64,000 nt of DNA from Paenibacillus lignilyticus (GTDB lineage Bacteria > Bacillota > Bacilli > Paenibacillales > Paenibacillaceae), in the NCBI RefSeq assembly GCF_017942085.1, contig NZ_JAGKSP010000004.1, forward strand, positions 370,775-434,774, given 5' to 3'. The notes below the pieces were generated by a model that was not told where the DNA came from, did no database searches, and saw only the letters and a program-made list of their open reading frames with translations. The stretch's first letter is position 1, and each line of letters starts with the position of its first letter. Positions 61,049 through 64,000 of the stretch are shown in pieces. The translations under genes were made by a program, and so were the position numbers.

Positions 61049-61951
61049 ATGAGTCACGAATCCAATGCATACAAACTATTTAAATACGGGAACATCAGCC
61101 TCCTGTTTATCTTGGTCGTAGCGATGATTTTTCCTTATGTGAATGTACTCGCGATAGCGTTTAACGATCCGATGGATTCGCAATTCGGAGGCATCACGTT
61201 CTGGCCGCGGGTGTTCACCATCGATAATTTCAAAGTGCTGCTTCAGAACAAAGACGTGATTACGGCGACCGGCATATCGGTCTTGCGGGTGATCATCGGG
61301 ACGCTCATTGCGCTGGTCGTCCAATACATGTGCGCTTACGCCTTTACGATCAAGGACTTCAAAGGCAAAGCGGTAGTCCTGATGTTCTTGATGATCCCGA
61401 TGTATTTTAACGGTGGACTGATCCCGCAATACCTGCTCTTCTCCAAAATGCACATGCTGAACAGCTTTCTGGTGTACGTGCTTCCGGTTTCCTTCAGCTT
61501 ATACAATATGGTCATTATCCGGTCGTATCTGTACAGTATCCCGGGAAGTCTTGCAGAATCAGCACGAATTGACGGAGCGAACGAGTTCATCATTATGTTC
61601 CGGGTCTATGTCCCCTTATCCATGCCGATTATCGCGGTTCTGGCCTTATGGAGTGCGGTTGGTCATTGGAATGATTGGACGACAACGCTGTATTTTATAA
61701 CCGACAAGCATTTGTATACGCTTCAATATATATTGATGCAAATCTTGAGGGAAGGCGAGAGAGTCACGAAATTAATGGAGGAAGCCATTCGAATGGGCAC
61801 GATGGGTGCAACGAGTTCGCCGCGCCAAATGACGCCGGCTGCGATTCGGGCAGCTAATATCATCATTACGACCATCCCGATTGTCATTATCTATCCATTC
61901 CTGCAGAAGTATTTCGTGCAAGGCATTACGCTCGGAGCCGTGAAGGAGTAA
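61049..61951 (+). CDS. Carbohydrate ABC transporter permease (YtcP type), second system
   Basis: The 300-residue protein has six membrane helices, EAA loop ESARIDGANEFIIMFRVYVP, and the usual C-terminal FLQKYFVQGITLGAVKE. TAGGAGG precedes the ATG. It is the partner permease of the preceding gene. The binding-protein gene begins 280 bases later; the gap holds a distant inverted repeat (AGAACATAT at 62065, ATATGTTCT at 62131) but no clear promoter or terminator. Confidence 0.92.
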   Translation: MSHESNAYKLFKYGNISLLFILVVAMIFPYVNVLAIAFNDPMDSQFGGITFWPRVFTIDNFKVLLQNKDVITATGISVLRVIIGTLIALVVQYMCAYAFTIKDFKGKAVVLMFLMIPMYFNGGLIPQYLLFSKMHMLNSFLVYVLPVSFSLYNMVIIRSYLYSIPGSLAESARIDGANEFIIMFRVYVPLSMPIIAVLALWSAVGHWNDWTTTLYFITDKHLYTLQYILMQILREGERVTKLMEEAIRMGTMGATSSPRQMTPAAIRAANIIITTIPIVIIYPFLQKYFVQGITLGAVKE

Positions 61952-62231
61952 CGCGTTCAATTCCATTAAGGTGGTGAGGCCTACAGTTGTCTGTGATAGA
62001 GTAGTAATGGGGAAATCAAGCATGGAAGAATAAGGGGATCATACGGTTGCAAGGCCATGAAAAAAGAACATATCAAAGAGTGAAAGCGGGCTAATCTGTC
62101 GCCAAACCTACTAGCCGGCCGATCTCATGAATATGTTCTCGAGATTGTAGCACTTCTATTATCGCATATCTTTACGAGCTCATTCCATACCTAATTTTAT
62201 AAACGGCTACATAAATAAGGGAGGATTATGT

Positions 62232-64000
62232 GTGAAGAAGCAACTATCAACAGGAGTACGCCTATCGCTGACAGCAGCATTGTCTGTGGCCATGCTGGCC
62301 GGCTGCTCGAGCAATAATAATGAACCTGCAAAAAACGATACAAGCGCTGCCGCTAATACGAATACGGAAGCTGCGGCAGACAATACAACGAATGCAGCGA
62401 ACACGACTGAAAATGCAGCTCCGGCTGAGCAATTCTACTATGACATGTATGATAAAGTAACAGACAGCTCGGACTTTCCGGATTGGAAAGGGAAACAGCT
62501 GAAATTGAAGTTGTGGTATTCCCACGGTACTGGCGAGCCCACTCATAATTCGGCTGAGCAAGACGTTGTAACACCTGAAGCGAAGCGTGTAACCGGCGTT
62601 GAGATCGACCAAGAAAACTCCTTCGATAACGGCGGTCAGGATTTGAACGTGAAGATGGGCATGCTGAACGCGGCCAACGATTGGCCGGATGTCGTCATGA
62701 GTTCGGATACGTCCGCATTGGCGGAGCTCGTGAAGGCTGGAAAGGTATACGATTTGACCGAAGTCATCTCCAAGTACGCACCGAACTTAGCGAAGAGAAC
62801 GCCTTTCGACAAACTTCCAAAAGTGCTGGAAAATATTACGATCAAAAATTTGGATGGCAAAACCTATGGGTTCCCGCTGGAGCTTGGTGACCCGGACAAC
62901 ACATTGAAGGTCCTTGATCCATCGTTCGTCAGTCCAAACTCCCAACAAGCGCCGGATGGAATGGGCTCCATCTGGGTACGTGACGACCTCTTGAAGAAGC
63001 TGTACCCAACAGCCAAAACGCAGGACGAAATCGATGCGCTATATGTGAAGAACGGCGGTAAGTTCTCCAAAGAAGAACTGTACGACGTGCCGCTCAAAAC
63101 AAAGGATGACTTCTACAAGTTCCTGTATGACATGCAGGCGCTGATAAAGAAAGAAAACATTAAAGAAAACGGTAAGCCGGTTGAAACCACCTATGCATTT
63201 GGCGGCGGCGACAACTGGAGTACGCTGACCATGCTTCAAACTTACCTTAACCGTATTCCTGCAAATAACAACTACTTCACGTACTATGATAAGAAAACGA
63301 AAGAAATCGAGTTCATGTTCCAACAAGAATGGTTTAAGCAAACGCTGCTGGAGTTCAATAAGCTGGTTCGGGATAAAGTAATGGATCCTAAATCGCTGCT
63401 TGAGAACCAAGCGACACATACGGAGAAAATGAATAACGGTCAATATGCGGTCGCTTATCTGTGGGATACTCCGGATGAGAGCGTATTGAAAGCGGCCGGC
63501 AAGAAGTACAGATACAGAAAAGTGTTCCTGGATTCGCCGGCGAATACCGATCAGTTCATCTCCCCTGCAGGACCTAGCGGCAATAACCAAACGATCTTGA
63601 TCTTCAAAGATAAAGTAGCGGAAGAAGATTTGCCGCAAATCATCCATTACCTCGATTACATGGTCTCTGAAGTCGGTGAGAAAATGTACACTTGGGGTCC
63701 AAGAAGTGCAGGACTGTTCGATGAGAAAGACGGCAAGCGCGTATTCAAGGATAAAGATCTTGAAGATGCAATGGTGTACAACAAAGACAACGGCGCCAAC
63801 AATAAATACAACCTGCACAACAACAGATTAGGTTCCTCGTCTAAACAATGGCCGCCATACCCAACTTACATGTGGGGGGGTTCCACTGTAACACCTAGCT
63901 ATGCATACGAAAGAGTGCTGTCCCCAGCCGACGGCCTCAGCTTCTTTAACCCAGGAAACTTGCCTAACAATTCAACTTCAACGATTACAACAACGATTAT
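62232..64000 (+). CDS. Extracellular solute-binding lipoprotein, second system (3' end outside window)
   Basis: The frame opens at GTG 62232, behind GGGAGGA (62219-62225), and is open to the window end, so 589 residues are visible. The signal MLAGC makes the cysteine near residue 23 a lipid site, followed by an asparagine/threonine/alanine-rich tether to ~75. The remainder is an LplA-like binding protein (DWKGKQLKLKLWY, MLNAANDWPDVVMSSD, NLDGKTYGFPLE). It brings an oligosaccharide to the two permeases upstream. Its ligand is unknown. The many tether repeats of N-T and A suggest display through the wall. Confidence 0.88.
   Translation, partial: MKKQLSTGVRLSLTAALSVAMLAGCSSNNNEPAKNDTSAAANTNTEAAADNTTNAANTTENAAPAEQFYYDMYDKVTDSSDFPDWKGKQLKLKLWYSHGTGEPTHNSAEQDVVTPEAKRVTGVEIDQENSFDNGGQDLNVKMGMLNAANDWPDVVMSSDTSALAELVKAGKVYDLTEVISKYAPNLAKRTPFDKLPKVLENITIKNLDGKTYGFPLELGDPDNTLKVLDPSFVSPNSQQAPDGMGSIWVRDDLLKKLYPTAKTQDEIDALYVKNGGKFSKEELYDVPLKTKDDFYKFLYDMQALIKKENIKENGKPVETTYAFGGGDNWSTLTMLQTYLNRIPANNNYFTYYDKKTKEIEFMFQQEWFKQTLLEFNKLVRDKVMDPKSLLENQATHTEKMNNGQYAVAYLWDTPDESVLKAAGKKYRYRKVFLDSPANTDQFISPAGPSGNNQTILIFKDKVAEEDLPQIIHYLDYMVSEVGEKMYTWGPRSAGLFDEKDGKRVFKDKDLEDAMVYNKDNGANNKYNLHNNRLGSSSKQWPPYPTYMWGGSTVTPSYAYERVLSPADGLSFFNPGNLPNNSTSTITTTI

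Noticed and set aside
63039..63818. Minus-strand frame of 259 codons
   Set aside because: It lies opposite the binding-protein gene, whose plus frame runs open from 62232 to the window end with a lipoprotein signal.

Overview
The window looks like chromosome from a spore-forming Paenibacillus-type Firmicute. The evidence is a mid-range GC content, strong AGGAGG-type ribosome binding sites with many GTG and TTG starts, two complete gerA-type germination operons, a SleB-like spore cortex hydrolase, and the paired use of AraC/YesN-type regulators with LplA/LplB/YtcP-type sugar ABC systems. The assignment rests on gene content only, because the window has no rRNA, tRNA or phylogenetic marker.

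Layout. 1-4.5 kb: the end of a GNAT acetyltransferase, a decayed DUF421 gene, a membrane-anchored multicopper oxidase and an XRE regulator with a 29-residue repeat domain. 4.6-10.5 kb: a sugar-acid or polyol module with a UlaG-like metallo-hydrolase, a HUMPS-type decarboxylase, a one-chain fusion of a sugar isomerase with a zinc dehydrogenase, an AraC regulator and a Gfo/Idh/MocA oxidoreductase. 10.6-19.7 kb: an oligosaccharide locus with a membrane-bound AraC regulator divergent from two permeases, a solute-binding lipoprotein, a GH35 beta-galactosidase and a second Gfo/Idh/MocA protein. 19.9-21.1 kb: an L-cysteine desulfidase family enzyme. 21.2-24.9 kb (minus strand): the first gerABC operon. 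25.0-27.4 kb: a DrrAB-type exporter and a DinB-like protein. 27.5-32.9 kb: an MHYT-GGDEF-EAL cyclic-di-GMP protein, a UbiD decarboxylase with a small overlapping partner, and a SleB-like hydrolase. 33.5-37.3 kb (minus strand): the second gerABC operon. 37.5-42.4 kb: a YolD-like protein, a small membrane-anchored protein, a phytanoyl-CoA dioxygenase-like enzyme, a FhuF remnant, and a very unusual cNMP-binding/helical/SLC13 permease fusion. 42.7-48.2 kb: an allantoin operon (allB, allC, pucG and a gamma-glutamyltransferase-like gene) behind a leader hairpin. 48.4-56 kb: a chemoreceptor, a 1.2-kb gene-free repeat region, a truncated FecCD permease, a DUF1697 protein, a second gamma-glutamyltransferase, a phosphotransferase-like protein and a VOC protein. 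56.6-64 kb: a second sugar-uptake locus with a YesN/YesM-type two-component pair, two permeases and a solute-binding lipoprotein that runs off the window end.

How it works together. Most of the content is nutrient scavenging: two polymer/oligosaccharide uptake systems, each with its own regulator and neither with a local ATPase, plus sugar-acid, purine and amino-acid catabolism, together with signalling (c-di-GMP, chemotaxis) and spore germination. The second sugar locus carries CcpA-like (cre) sequences in front of both its regulatory and its transport operon, which suggests glucose repression.

The most unusual signals are four intergenic blocks of palindromic repeats that differ in sequence but share a unit length of about 50 nt (33.1, 50.4-50.7, 51.1-51.3 and 56.1-56.3 kb), the isomerase-dehydrogenase fusion, the cNMP-SLC13 fusion, and the XRE protein whose C-terminal half is six exact 29-residue repeats.
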